DNA of 35,420 nucleotides from Gammaproteobacteria bacterium (GCA_018814405.1 JAHIZO010000003.1:1-35420), one strand, 5' to 3'; positions 27,606 to 35,420 are shown, numbered from the stretch's first letter. Notes: generated by a model from the letters alone, not told the origin. Numbers and translations: made by a program.

Positions 27606-28292
27606 ATGAGCATCCTGACCCCCGACGACCTGCAAGCCGTAACACTCACGCTCAAACTGGCAAGCGTGAGTACGGTGTTGCTGCTGTGTATCGCCACGCC
27701 CTTGGCTTGGTGGCTCGCACACAGTGCACGCTGGTACAAAGGTCTGGTGGCGGCATGCGTGGCCTTGCCGCTGGTGGTGCCGCCCACGGTGCTGGGTTTC
27801 TATCTGCTGTTGTTGATGGGGCCGCAGGGCATGGTGGGTGAGTTCACACGCTGGCTCGGCATCGGCGCGTTGCCGTTCACCTTCGCCGGTCTGGTCATCG
27901 GCTCCATCGTGTTCTCGCTGCCGTTCGCGGTGCAACCGATCCAGAACGCGTTCGAAGCGATGGGCAAGCGCCCGCTGGAAGTGGCCGCTACTTTGCGCGC
28001 CAGCCCGTGGGATCGATTCATCAGCGTCGCCGTGCCGCTGGCACGCCCCGGCTTCCTCACCGCGATCATCCTGGCTTTCGCGCACACCGTCGGCGAGTTC
28101 GGCGTGGTGCTGATGCTGGGTGGCAGCATCCCCGGCGAGACGGAAGTGTTGTCGGTCGCCATCTACACCCACGTCGAAGCGATGGAATACAGCGAAGCGC
28201 ATTGGCTGGCGGGCGGCATGGTGCTGTTCTCCTTCCTCGTGTTGCTCGGTTTGTATCGCGTGGGCGGTAACTGGGCGAAGGGGGCACGATGA
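27606..28292 (+). CDS. modB: Molybdate ABC transporter permease ModB
   Basis: ModB is the inner-membrane channel. The 228-residue product has five to six hydrophobic helices and the conserved EAA-type loop near residues 118-140 ([18 protein letters not shown]). The typical [17 protein letters not shown] is at about 54-70. The ATG at 27606 follows modA by six bases, and its stop overlaps modC (ATGA). No anomalies. Confidence 0.95.
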   Translation: MSILTPDDLQAVTLTLKLASVSTVLLLCIATPLAWWLAHSARWYKGLVAACVALPLVVPPTVLGFYLLLLMGPQGMVGEFTRWLGIGALPFTFAGLVIGSIVFSLPFAVQPIQNAFEAMGKRPLEVAATLRASPWDRFISVAVPLARPGFLTAIILAFAHTVGEFGVVLMLGGSIPGETEVLSVAIYTHVEAMEYSEAHWLAGGMVLFSFLVLLGLYRVGGNWAKGAR

Positions 28293-29362
28293 GCGGCATC
28301 CGTGCACAGTTCAAATTGCAACGTGACAGCTTCGTGCTCGACGCATCGTTCGAAGCGCCCATGCGTGGCGTGACGGCGATATTCGGACATTCCGGTTCAG
28401 GCAAGACCACGCTGCTGCGCTGCATCGCCGGGCTGGAGCGCGCGCCGGGCGTGCTACATGTGAACGACAGCGTATGGCAGGACGACCAGACATTCGAGCC
28501 GGTGCACAAACGCGCGCTGGCATATGTGTTCCAGGAAGCCAGCCTGTTCCCGCATCTGTCGGTGCGCGCCAATCTGGAATATGGCTATCAACGCATCGCT
28601 GCATCACAACGTAAAGTGAAGCCGGAGCAAGTCATCGAGTGGCTGGGTCTGTCGCATCTGGTAGACCGTCGCGATGTGCACAGTTTGTCAGGCGGCGAAC
28701 GCCAGCGCGTCGCCATCGGCCGCGCACTGCTGGTCAGTCCCGAGATATTGTTGATGGACGAACCATTGTCCGCACTCGACACGCGCAGCAAGCAGGAGAT
28801 ACTTCCCTATCTGGAACGACTGCACCGCGAACTGGATATCCCGGTGTTGTATGTCAGCCACGCGATGGACGAAGTCACACGTCTGGCCGACCATCTGGTG
28901 CTGATGGAAAAAGGCAAAGTCATCGCCAGTGGCAACCTGCATGAGACGTTGGCACGCCTTGATCTGCCCATCGCGCATTTCGACGATGCAGGCACAGTCA
29001 TCGAAGCGATCGTTGCCCAGCACGACGAGAAATATCATCTGACCCGCGTGGATTTCGTTGGTGGCGAACTGTGGGTAGGGAAAGTGGATCAGTCGTTCGG
29101 AAGCGATGTGCGCGCCCGTGTGTTGGCGCGCGATGTCAGTATCGCCACGCAAGCACCGCACGGCAGCAGCATCAACAACATCCTCAATGCCCGCATCGAC
29201 GAGATACGCGACGAAGGGCCGGACAAAGTGCTGGTGCGTTTGCAGATCGGTGAGTCGCAGATGCTGTTGTCGCGCATCACCCGCCGCTCGCGCGACCAAC
29301 TGGGGCTGAAACCGGGACTGTTCGTCTGTGCACAGGTGAAGAGCGTCGCGCTGATGTCATGA
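28289..29362 (+). CDS. modC: Molybdate ABC transporter ATP-binding protein ModC
   Basis: ModC powers molybdate import by ATP hydrolysis. The 357-residue product has Walker [10 protein letters not shown] (33-41), the signature LSGGERQR (about 133-140), Walker B ILLMDEP (about 153-159) and, after about residue 290, a C-terminal molybdate-binding TOBE domain ([17 protein letters not shown]). This is the full family length. It overlaps modB and the following acetyltransferase gene by 4 bases each. Confidence 0.95.
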   Translation: MSGIRAQFKLQRDSFVLDASFEAPMRGVTAIFGHSGSGKTTLLRCIAGLERAPGVLHVNDSVWQDDQTFEPVHKRALAYVFQEASLFPHLSVRANLEYGYQRIAASQRKVKPEQVIEWLGLSHLVDRRDVHSLSGGERQRVAIGRALLVSPEILLMDEPLSALDTRSKQEILPYLERLHRELDIPVLYVSHAMDEVTRLADHLVLMEKGKVIASGNLHETLARLDLPIAHFDDAGTVIEAIVAQHDEKYHLTRVDFVGGELWVGKVDQSFGSDVRARVLARDVSIATQAPHGSSINNILNARIDEIRDEGPDKVLVRLQIGESQMLLSRITRRSRDQLGLKPGLFVCAQVKSVALMS

Positions 29363-29811
29363 GCATTTCTATCGACTTCGCCAAGCCCGAAGACCTGCCG
29401 CAACTCGCCGACCTGTTGAGCGAGTTGTTCTCACTTGAAAGTGACTTCACCCCCGACCGCGACAAACAACTGCGCGGCCTGCGCCTCATTCTCGACGAAC
29501 CCGCACTGGGTAGATTATTCGTGTTGCGCATAGCCGGGCAAGTGGCGGGCATGGCGAATGCACTCATCACCGTCAGCACGGCGGAAGGCGGCAAGGTGTT
29601 GTTGCTGGAAGATGTGATCGTCAGCCAAGCGCATCGCGGCGGTGGCCACGGGCGCAAGCTGGTCGAGCATGTGCTGGACTGGGCGCGTGAGCAGGGCATG
29701 ACCCGCGCCACGCTGCTGGCCGACCGTGACAACCATCCCGCGCAGGCCTTCTATCGCACATTGGGCTTCGAACTTTCCAACATGAACGTACTGCGCAAGC
29801 GACTAGAATGA
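29359..29811 (+). CDS. GNAT-family N-acetyltransferase
   Basis: The 150-residue product has the GNAT core: EDVIVSQAHRGGGHGRKLVE (about 77-96) contains the acetyl-CoA loop R/Q-x-x-G-x-G/A, followed by RATLLADRDNHPAQAFYRTL, the usual end. The substrate is unknown. It starts inside the modC stop (ATGA), so it is the fourth gene of the mod operon. That tight link to molybdate import is unusual, but a metal-related role is only a guess. Confidence 0.85.
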   Translation: MSISIDFAKPEDLPQLADLLSELFSLESDFTPDRDKQLRGLRLILDEPALGRLFVLRIAGQVAGMANALITVSTAEGGKVLLLEDVIVSQAHRGGGHGRKLVEHVLDWAREQGMTRATLLADRDNHPAQAFYRTLGFELSNMNVLRKRLE

Positions 29812-29818
29812 GCGACAT

Positions 29819-29844
29819 CTGTTTGTAGCAATCGCTACAAACAG
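29819..29844. promoter_or_regulatory. NifA site within an 11-bp inverted repeat
   Basis: CTGTTTGTAGC (29819-29829) and GCTACAAACAG (29834-29844) are perfect inverted repeats around AATC. Inside lies an exact TGT-N10-ACA at 29824-29839. It ends 74 bases before the -24 box of the LRV operon. It may double as the 3' hairpin of the mod operon, though no T-run follows. Confidence 0.75.
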
Positions 29845-29913
29845 CCCTATCCACACTTATTGCCGCATACCTAACTCATTGTCATAAAAGGAGTTAGCTT
29901 CTCCTGTCCAGAT

Positions 29914-29928
29914 TGGCATGGGGGTTGC
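29914..29928 (+). promoter_or_regulatory. Sigma-54 promoter of the LRV operon
   Basis: TGGCATGGGGGTTGC matches TGGC(A)(C/T)G-N4-TTGC with correct spacing. The predicted start near 29940 lies 29 bases before ATG 29969. Together with the upstream NifA site this is a strong NifA-dependent promoter. Confidence 0.85.
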
Positions 29929-29968
29929 TGGTGTTACGGCAATGAATACTTTGAACGCAGGAACCCAC

Positions 29969-30730
29969 ATGCCGGAACGTAATACGGAGGCATCGCCACC
30001 GGTCGCCCTCGCGGATTGCGCGACTTGTCCGCATCGGGCGCTATTGGCTGAAGGTCGCTGTGTACCGGGCGACATCTGTGTGACCGCGCACAGCGGACGG
30101 CAGATCGACCGCTTCCTGCGCCGCAACAAAGAGTTCGCCGAAGGCTATCTGCACGATAGCTTCTGGGAACGGCGCGCCATCGCCGCGCAACATGCACCGC
30201 TGGCAGCATTGCGCCCGCTGGAGCGCGATGAAGACGAAGTGGTGCGGCGCGTGATGGTGATGCGTCTGCCTATCGACGAGCTGGGCGACTATCTGCACGA
30301 CGACGACCGCGAGGTGCGCATGACGGCGGCGGATCGTCTGGCTCCGGAGGAATTGGGCGTATTGCAGAACGATGTGGACTATCTGGTACGCATGCAGGTC
30401 GCCAAACGCCTGCCGCACGGGCAGTTGCCGAAGATGGCGCATGATGAAGAGCGTGAAGTGCGCAAGGTCGTGGCGCGCCGTCTGCCCCCGTTCGCACTGG
30501 GGCGCATGGCGCAGGATGAAGATGTCGAAGTGCGGCGCATCGTGGCCGAACGCGTATTGCCGGCCGATGCCGTGAAGATGCTGCACGACGAAGACTGGGT
30601 GGTGCGCCTGCACGCGGCAGAGCATGCGCCACTTGAGTCTATCGCCGAACTAGTGGACGATGCCGAGCCTGATGTGCGCGCAGTAGTGCGCCAGCGATTG
30701 AATGAATACTTGATGGGAGACGAGAAATGA
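29969..30730 (+). CDS. LRV (leucine-rich-repeat-variant) Fe-S protein
   Basis: The 253-residue product resembles the LRV protein encoded near nifY in Azotobacter: an N-terminal Cys cluster CATCPHRALLAEGRCVPGDIC (residues about 16-36, split here only by its own loop), proposed to bind a [4Fe-4S] cluster, followed by about seven repeats of the form D-x-E-V-R-x-x-V/A-A-x-R-L (DREVRMTAADRLA, EREVRKVVARRLP, DVEVRRIVAERVL). I chose ATG 29969, after GCAGGAAC, because ATG 29942 would sit at the predicted transcript start. The role is unknown; a Fe-S-linked partner-binding function is inferred. It ends overlapping the next gene (ATGA). Confidence 0.82.
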   Translation: MPERNTEASPPVALADCATCPHRALLAEGRCVPGDICVTAHSGRQIDRFLRRNKEFAEGYLHDSFWERRAIAAQHAPLAALRPLERDEDEVVRRVMVMRLPIDELGDYLHDDDREVRMTAADRLAPEELGVLQNDVDYLVRMQVAKRLPHGQLPKMAHDEEREVRKVVARRLPPFALGRMAQDEDVEVRRIVAERVLPADAVKMLHDEDWVVRLHAAEHAPLESIAELVDDAEPDVRAVVRQRLNEYLMGDEK

Positions 30731-31692
30731 CGATTGTTACGCCCGATGAAACAGCGCTGCTAGAGCTCGCGCGCAAGATCGACGCGTTGTCACCACGCCC
30801 GCATCACAACAAATTGATGGAGATCGCCAACCTCATCCATCCCGGTTGTACCTTTGAATATGCGCTGAACCGTGGCGGCTGGTATCGCCCCGGCGGCGTC
30901 ATCGCGCCAAACGGCGACCGTCTTGCGGATGAACTGGAAAGCTGGGCACGCGCCGAGTTGGAAGCCTGCAACGGCGATATGACCGAACTGGTCGAGCGTT
31001 ATCTCGACAAAGGTCTGCAAGTCACGCGCCATTCCGGCCGTACCCATTATTTTGTTTGCCCTTACGGCCCGGCACCGGCCGACTTCATGCAACTGGAAGT
31101 GGAAGAACTGCAAGAAGTGCTCGACCGCGAATTGATCGATCCCGATGCCTTGCCGGAAGACATGCAAGAACTCATCGATCCCATCTTGCCGCTGTTGCTG
31201 GAAGGGGAGGCGGTGGGTTCGCCGCGCTACAAATTCCGTCGCCTGCTCGACATGAAGCAGACCGTTGCGCGCGTCGGTTTGGCGACAGGACGCGATGCCG
31301 GCCTGCCACGACTGCTCAAAGAATGGTCACACAGTAGCGCCGCCTCACGCGGCCCCTTCTGCGAACATTGGGTCGTCGGTCTGCGCGAACATATGGACCG
31401 CTATCGCAATCCCGTCGTGACCGCCTCGCTGGTGTCGCGCCATGCGCGCGAACTCAAATCCTTCCACTGGAATGCGGAGCTATCCGGCGTAGAGATGTCG
31501 CACCAGCTGCAAGCCTTCGACCGCGCGGCGGGTTACCCCTCCGCCTGGTACTTCCATCTGGTCTCCAACACCATCACCCCGCCCGCCGTCGCCTACGCCG
31601 TCGTGCGTGATCTGGAATCCGGTTTCAGCTACCTGCCGGATACCGAGGCGGCACTGGTGCAAGGCTGGGCTGCCGCGCCGTATTCCGTTTAA
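30727..31692 (+). CDS. Unrecognised protein co-transcribed with the LRV gene, 321 aa
   Basis: I do not recognise this family. The product has 321 residues, with no signal peptide, membrane helix or obvious Cys cluster (four scattered Cys). It is rich in helices. Distinct segments are the start LARKIDALSPRPHHNK, the YRPGGVIAPNGDRLADELESW block and the C-terminal SAWYFHLVSNTITPP. The ATG overlaps the LRV stop, so the two should be made together from the NifA-type promoter. It is followed by a 151-base gap with no good terminator. A nitrogenase-accessory role is inferred only from this context. Confidence 0.75.
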   Translation: MTIVTPDETALLELARKIDALSPRPHHNKLMEIANLIHPGCTFEYALNRGGWYRPGGVIAPNGDRLADELESWARAELEACNGDMTELVERYLDKGLQVTRHSGRTHYFVCPYGPAPADFMQLEVEELQEVLDRELIDPDALPEDMQELIDPILPLLLEGEAVGSPRYKFRRLLDMKQTVARVGLATGRDAGLPRLLKEWSHSSAASRGPFCEHWVVGLREHMDRYRNPVVTASLVSRHARELKSFHWNAELSGVEMSHQLQAFDRAAGYPSAWYFHLVSNTITPPAVAYAVVRDLESGFSYLPDTEAALVQGWAAAPYSV

Positions 31693-31843
31693 CGGGGAAT
31701 GGGGGTGGGCGGTACCGCCTGCCTTCCAGCTAAGCATCCGCTTTCCGCTTGGAACGCGGATAAGAACGGAATAGCATATCGCCGTGTAGTGAGGATGAGA
31801 GGAGCACCCGATCATGTTCTTTCCACAGCAGTGTGTCTGAGTC

Positions 31844-32623
31844 ATGCAAAAGCTAAGCGACATCCGCGGTCTGCTGATCGATCTCGACGGTGTGCTCTAC
31901 GTCGCCGACACACCCGTGCCGGGTGCGCAGGGTGTGATCGAACGACTCGCCGCACAAGGCATCCCGCGACGCTACCTCACCAACACCACCACCCGAACCG
32001 CAGCTTCCGTCCTTGAGAAACTCCAGCGCCTCGGCTTCGATGTGCACGAAGGCGAAATCTTCAGTCCCATCACGGCTACCGTCCAGTTCTTGAAGAATCA
32101 GGGCATGCCGAGCATCAACCCCGTCGTGCGTGACAGCGTGCTGCCCGAGTTCGCCGACTTCAAGCAAAACCAGGAACGCCCCGACTATGTCGTGATCGGC
32201 GACATCGGTGCCGCCTGGAGCTATCCGCTCATCAACAAGATCTTCGCGCAACTGCATGCCGGCGCTGAACTGATCGCCATGCACAAGAACAAGTTCTTTC
32301 AGGGAGAAGACGGACTTCAGGTGGACATCGGCGCGTTCGTGGCCGGGCTGGAGTACGTCAGCGGCAAACAGGCGAACGTGATCGGCAAACCCAGCAGAAG
32401 CTTCTTCGACCTTGCCCTGCAATCACTCCAGTTGCCGGCCTCGGCCGTCGCCATGATCGGCGACGACATCGAAACGGATGTCGGCGGCGGCAAAGAAGCG
32501 GGGATGCGCGGCATCCTGGTCAGAACAGGCAAGTACAGAAAAGGCTGTGAAGAGAACGCTGTCCACGCGCCGGACTGCATCATGGACTCACTCGGCGATC
32601 TGTTCGAATGTGTCGATCTGTAA
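31844..32623 (+). CDS. HAD-superfamily class IIA phosphatase (LHPP/TIGR01458-like)
   Basis: The 259-residue product has the HAD-IIA motifs: I, LLIDLDGVLY (10-19, nucleophile Asp13); II, LTNTTTRT (45-52); III Lys in VIGKPS; and IV, IGDDIETDVGGG (about 206-217). The C2-type cap lies between motifs II and III. Members hydrolyse phosphoesters or phosphoramides, so the substrate is open. ATG 31844 follows CTGAGTC without a strong ribosome site. Its neighbour is the isochorismatase-like gene, 52 bases on. Confidence 0.85.
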   Translation: MQKLSDIRGLLIDLDGVLYVADTPVPGAQGVIERLAAQGIPRRYLTNTTTRTAASVLEKLQRLGFDVHEGEIFSPITATVQFLKNQGMPSINPVVRDSVLPEFADFKQNQERPDYVVIGDIGAAWSYPLINKIFAQLHAGAELIAMHKNKFFQGEDGLQVDIGAFVAGLEYVSGKQANVIGKPSRSFFDLALQSLQLPASAVAMIGDDIETDVGGGKEAGMRGILVRTGKYRKGCEENAVHAPDCIMDSLGDLFECVDL

Positions 32624-32675
32624 CGGGGGCGCAAGCTGCATAATCCACACCTCGAACCAATCCAAAGGAAACGCC

Positions 32676-33242
32676 ATGTCATCCCCAGATAAATTCCGCC
32701 TGCAAGCCGAGCAATCCATCCTGCTGGTGATCGACGTGCAAGAGCGCCTTAGCACCGCCATGGAGCAGGGCGAACTACACCGCGTCGTGAAGAACAGCGG
32801 CATCCTGCTTGAAAGTGCGCAAGCGCTGACCGTGCCGGTGGTCGTCACCGAGCAATACGTCAAAGGCCTAGGCCCCACACTCGAAGTGCTGAAAGAAAAA
32901 ATGGAGGGTGCCACCTTCTTTGAGAAGATCAGTTTCAGTTGCTGCGGCAACGAAGATTTGATGTCGCAACTGCGCAAGAGCGGCCGCAGACAAGTCGTGG
33001 TGTGTGGCATGGAAACGCATGTGTGCGTATTGCAGACCGTGCTAGACCTTCTGCAAGAAGGCTTTGTTGTGCACATCGTGAAAGACGCCGTGATGAGCCG
33101 TTCCTCCGCCAACCGCGACACCGCTATCGAAGCCATGGTGCTCGCCGGCGCCGTGCCCACCAGTACCGAGTCGGTGATGTTTCAGTGGCTCAAGGTGGCG
33201 GGGACGGATGTGTTCAAGCAGATGTCGAAGCTGGTGAAGTAA
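32676..33242 (+). CDS. Isochorismatase-family cysteine hydrolase
   Basis: The 188-residue product has the isochorismatase-fold hydrolase residues: Asp in LLVIDVQERL (16-25), Lys in FEKISFSC (about 84-91) and Cys in GMETHVCVLQT (about 110-120). Relatives hydrolyse amides (nicotinamidase, ureidoacrylate or YcaC-type). The substrate is unknown. ATG 32676 follows AAAGGAAACGCC, so the longer frame from 32478 is rejected since it overlaps the HAD gene. It ends 42 bases before a convergent gene. Confidence 0.88.
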   Translation: MSSPDKFRLQAEQSILLVIDVQERLSTAMEQGELHRVVKNSGILLESAQALTVPVVVTEQYVKGLGPTLEVLKEKMEGATFFEKISFSCCGNEDLMSQLRKSGRRQVVVCGMETHVCVLQTVLDLLQEGFVVHIVKDAVMSRSSANRDTAIEAMVLAGAVPTSTESVMFQWLKVAGTDVFKQMSKLVK

Positions 33243-33284
33243 GCAGCTTGGTGCAGAGGACGCGAATCAAATCTAAATAGCCCG

Positions 33285-34136
33285 TTAAGTTCGCTTTGAC
33301 GCAATGAAGTGGGCGCGGCGGCCGACGGCGCTGAGTAGTGAGACGGCGAGTTCGGGGTTCGCGCTCACCATCTTCAGGAACACATCGCGGCTGATGGACA
33401 GCAGCTCGCAGTCTGTTTTGGCGGTGGCACTGGCAAGGCGCTCCGTACGCGAGATCAGTGCCATCTCGCCGAGCATCCCGCCCGGCCCTATCTTGCCCAG
33501 CACGTTGCCCTGAATAGCGATCTCCACCGTTCCCTTCAGCACCACATACATGAGCGCACCCATCTGGCCTTCCTGAATGATGACCTTGTTCGCCGGGTAG
33601 CGAATGCGTGCACTGCGGTCGAATCCGTCAGCCAGATCAGCCAGCAGCTTCTTGTCGATGATGGCCGAGTCTTTCAGCATCCCGTCGCTGGACACGCCGC
33701 CCTGTGATTTCAACTGCGCAATAGCGTCGCGCAAGCGCGCGATCATGAAGTGCATCAGCAACAGCGCGAACTCGGGAGCAGTCTGCAACGCAGCCTGAAG
33801 CTGCTCCTTGTCCAGCATGATCAGTCGGCAATCCGTCTGCGCCTTCGCGGTCGCCGTGCGCGGCATGCCGGTGATCAGCGTCATCTCGCCGAACAACTCA
33901 CCCGCACGCACCAGCCCCACCGGTTCCTTGTTCGCTGTCAGCTCCACCGCGCCTTCCAGCAGGTAATACATCTTGTCCTTTTGCAGCAGCAGCGAACTGG
34001 CCCGGCTGTTCTCTTTGAACAGTCGCTTGCCTGCTTTCACATCCTTTGTTTCGCCTGCGGCCTCGAAAAACTTCAACGCACCTTTAGCATCGTAGGTGGA
34101 TCTGGAAGGGGGAATCGTGAGATCGATATTGCTCAT
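33285..34136 (-). CDS. Protein with two cyclic-nucleotide-binding domains
   Basis: The 283-residue product has two cNMP-binding beta-rolls: the first about 40-145 (YYLLEGAVELTANKEPVGLVRAG then GELFGEMTLITGMPRTATAKA), the second about 180-275 (VVLKGTVEIAIQGNVLGKIGPGG, GMLGEMALISRTERLASATA). Both contain the phosphate-binding GEM-L/I-R stretch. No DNA-binding or kinase domain is fused, so it probably acts as a sensor or adaptor. ATG 34136 (MSNIDLTIPPS) is chosen over the longer frame. Whether it binds cAMP, cGMP or c-di-GMP is unknown. Confidence 0.88.
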   Translation of the reverse strand: MSNIDLTIPPSRSTYDAKGALKFFEAAGETKDVKAGKRLFKENSRASSLLLQKDKMYYLLEGAVELTANKEPVGLVRAGELFGEMTLITGMPRTATAKAQTDCRLIMLDKEQLQAALQTAPEFALLLMHFMIARLRDAIAQLKSQGGVSSDGMLKDSAIIDKKLLADLADGFDRSARIRYPANKVIIQEGQMGALMYVVLKGTVEIAIQGNVLGKIGPGGMLGEMALISRTERLASATAKTDCELLSISRDVFLKMVSANPELAVSLLSAVGRRAHFIASKRT

Positions 34137-34438
34137 AACCGGAAGGTCACCTTGGTGAGGAAGTTGCAGTGCCGCGGCCTGCAACAAACAGATGGCGCAT
34201 TATCCCCGTGGGGTGAGTGGCGTCAATATGAGAGGCGTCGAGGTTCGATTATTCTCGAAAAAATATATAGGCCAAATTTCTGCTTGGTGCAGGGAGTGGG
34301 GCGGGATAGGATTCGGGGCAGAGAAAAGTGGCGTGGGAAATTATTCTAAGCTGATCCTTTAATTCTTAAGAATCTTGAAAGGGTCTCGAAAGTCGAGCTC
34401 TTTTTCATATTGATTTTATTTCTATTGCGATTACCACT
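34137..34438. other. Intergenic transition into AT-rich accessory DNA
   Basis: This 302-base gap separates the cNMP-binding gene (minus) from the GIY-YIG-like gene (plus). The first part is ordinary GC-rich sequence. From about 34240 it becomes clearly AT-rich (for example TTAATTCTTAAGAATC around 34360). A short AAGAATCTTGAAAGGG... segment at 34367-34383 is not clearly a terminator. I see no other feature; the composition change suggests a boundary of acquired DNA. Confidence 0.5.
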
Positions 34439-34909
34439 ATGGCAAGCCCAAATCGAAAAATCACCCCTAGCATTCTTCGTCATGCCGCGTTATCTATGTC
34501 TAGAGCAGCTATGCGAAAGGAAGAGCTCATCTATGTGTTAGTTGCAGACAAGAAGTTATGCTATCCCAAAGGTCGTTCACGAATTGCGTATATTGGAATG
34601 ACTGAGTCAGGTGTTCATAGGATTGCAAATAGTGCGGCCTACAGAGCTGAAGAAATTCTGAGCCAACCTGGTGTTGAAGAATTCTGGGCGCGAGTGGTCC
34701 ATTTTCCATTGCTGGATGGGCGGTCTGCACGCCACTGGAAGAAACGACCTGCACTTCTACTTGAGCGCGCTCTGCTGATGGTATTTCGCGAAAAATTCGG
34801 AGATATTCCCTTATGCAATAGTACGGGAAATAAGATGAAGGCCAGCTTCAATGAATTTGAATGCTTTTCCAGAAAACGGATTGAAACCCTGTTGGAGGAT
34901 ATCTCCTAA
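34439..34909 (+). CDS. GIY-YIG-like nuclease-fold protein (tentative)
   Basis: The 156-residue product has a pattern that fits the GIY-YIG fold: IYVLVADKK as the GIY-type strand, AYIGMTESGVHRI as the YIG-type strand followed by Arg, then a helix with LLERALLMVF carrying a Glu and, near 130, LCNSTGNKM with an Asn. This order (Y...YIG...R...E...N) matches the family, though the first motif is poor. The gene is AT-rich compared with its neighbours and next to an element end, so it was probably acquired. It may be a stand-alone restriction-type or mobile-element nuclease. Its neighbours do not include a methyltransferase. ATG 34439 has a weak ribosome site. Confidence 0.5.
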   Translation: MASPNRKITPSILRHAALSMSRAAMRKEELIYVLVADKKLCYPKGRSRIAYIGMTESGVHRIANSAAYRAEEILSQPGVEEFWARVVHFPLLDGRSARHWKKRPALLLERALLMVFREKFGDIPLCNSTGNKMKASFNEFECFSRKRIETLLEDIS

Positions 34910-34931
34910 TGTCTCCAATCCCGAATCAATA

Positions 34932-35030
34932 ATGGCAGCATACACATTGAATTTTCCAATTATGTTGGGCGGGTTGGAGGGGAAAGCGATTGCTGAGTTC
35001 GTGTGGAAGAAATGGATTGAGAACAATTAA
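34932..35030 (+). CDS. Possible small ORF, 32 aa
   Basis: ATG 34932 opens 32 codons ending at TAA 35028-35030, MAAYTLNFPIMLGG followed by a charged helix-like end (AEFVWKKWIENN). There is no clear ribosome site. It could be a small protein or the remnant of a larger one near the insertion. Evidence is weak. Confidence 0.25.
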   Translation: MAAYTLNFPIMLGGLEGKAIAEFVWKKWIENN

Positions 35031-35057
35031 GGCAATCATGCCCCTTTTACGTCTCTT

Positions 35058-35300
35058 TTGATTCTCAATGAAATTGATGGTATACCCCAAATTATTTCAA
35101 TTTCACTGTTTGATGATGCCACCAATGTTATTGGTCGTTGGAGGGGTTTTGTGGAAAAAATAATTGATCTTCTCATAGACCCATCTTGGTGGTTCTCGGT
35201 TGTGTTTATAGGAGTATTTATAAGCATCGCATCTCCATATATAAACGAGTTGCTGAATCGATTGATTTCATATGCACCGACAGTGGCAACCCAACGTTGA
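35058..35300 (+). CDS. Membrane-protein ORF truncated by the insertion element
   Basis: An 80-codon frame from TTG 35058 contains a hydrophobic helix (SWWFSVVFIGVFISIAS, about 44-60) after an amphipathic start. Its last six codons (TVATQR and stop) lie in the inverted repeat beginning at 35281, so the native end was lost when the element inserted. The start is uncertain because no ATG in frame or ribosome site is clear. It is AT-rich like its neighbour. Function unknown. Confidence 0.4.
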   Translation: MILNEIDGIPQIISISLFDDATNVIGRWRGFVEKIIDLLIDPSWWFSVVFIGVFISIASPYINELLNRLISYAPTVATQR

Positions 35301-35419
35301 CCGTCGAGCCGATTGTAATTGATTGAAGGAACGAAGATATTTCATGGTTAAGTCTGGTCTCGATTTGAACTTGGCAAGTAGCATTCGGGGTATTTCCAAC
35401 CCGATTGCGAGGACTGCCA
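35281..35419. repeat. Right arm of 139-bp perfect inverted repeat
   Basis: This is the exact reverse complement of 1-139. The element's outer edge, CAGTGGCAACCCAACG, is at 35281, and its interior continues past the end of the window. Its depth here (140 bases to the window end) nearly equals that of the left arm (139), as expected if an assembler stopped a fixed overlap length into a repeat. Confidence 0.85.
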
Positions 35420-35420
35420 A
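35344..35420 (+). CDS. Partial ORF start inside the repeated element, running off the right end
   Basis: ATG 35344 opens a frame (MVKSGLDLNLASSIRG...) that stays open to the end of the window. It is identical to the frame at 76-1 on the minus strand. It lies 64 bases inside the element edge, where a transposase gene usually begins. No family can be assigned from 25 residues. Confidence 0.3.
   Translation, partial: MVKSGLDLNLASSIRGISNPIARTA

Noticed and set aside
26886-28307. 473-codon minus-strand frame opposite modA and modB
   Set aside because: Gln/His/Arg-rich translation typical of antisense frames; modA and modB are unambiguous on the plus strand.
31700-31800. Terminator around GGCGGTACCGCC after the 321-aa gene
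   Set aside because: The palindrome is short and no T-run follows; I could not support a terminator call.

Overview
The window looks like chromosomal DNA from a free-living, nitrogen-fixing proteobacterium. The gene content, GC-rich codon use and NifA/sigma-54 signals suggest a betaproteobacterium, possibly Gallionella- or Sideroxydans-like; that placement is an inference with no phylogeny behind it. The core is a molybdenum nitrogenase locus: nifH-nifD-nifK-nifT-ferredoxin-nifY plus a small gene, on the + strand at 17.5-23.2 kb. The gene for the NifH-modifying enzyme DraT is divergent to it. Accessory operons lie on both sides.

Layout. 1-139 is one arm of a perfect inverted repeat shared with 35281-35419; it looks like the end of an insertion element. 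131-2436 is the ectoine operon ectABC, abutting that element. 2533-3670 (minus) is an EamA-type exporter gene behind what looks like a leader-peptide/terminator attenuator. 3692-4472 (minus) holds two small genes, one of them ankyrin. 4600-7743 (minus) is a tight operon: SIR2-like protein, bacteriohemerythrin, NifZ and a SagB-type nitroreductase, behind a -24/-12 promoter. 8007-12588 (plus) is a frameshifted GGDEF-EAL sensor gene and a porin. 12585-14587 (minus) is a glutathione transferase-like gene and a CCG-domain Fe-S protein. 14929-16482 is a PAS-GGDEF protein. 16532-17434 (minus) is draT. 17548-23170 is the nif operon. 23552-26638 (minus) is a GAF-PAS-GGDEF protein and a lipoprotein metalloprotease. 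26832-29811 is modABC plus an acetyltransferase gene. 29969-31692 is an LRV Fe-S protein and an unrecognised partner behind a NifA site. 31844-34136 holds a HAD phosphatase, an isochorismatase-family hydrolase and a double cyclic-nucleotide-binding protein. 34.2-35.3 kb is AT-rich accessory DNA with a GIY-YIG-like gene and a membrane ORF cut by the second element copy.

How it fits together. Five sites with the sigma-54 form TGGC-N7-TTGC lie upstream of the SIR2 operon, the GST operon, nifH, modA and the LRV operon. Two of these (nifH, LRV) also have an exact NifA site, TGT-N10-ACA, upstream. The simplest reading is one NifA/sigma-54 regulon covering nitrogenase, molybdate import, oxygen handling (hemerythrin), cofactor or cluster maturation (NifZ, NifY, ferredoxin, NifT) and several unexplained proteins. 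DraT would switch NifH off after translation; no draG is visible here, and nifENB are also outside the window.

Most unusual points: the conserved-looking accessory operon around the SIR2-like protein; three c-di-GMP enzymes interleaved with nif genes, one of them frameshifted; the attenuator before the EamA gene; a MITE-like repeat carried in frame inside the nitroreductase; and the 139-bp inverted ends. Both arms of those ends stop at almost the same depth into the element, which points to assembly breaks at a repeated insertion sequence rather than to natural termini.
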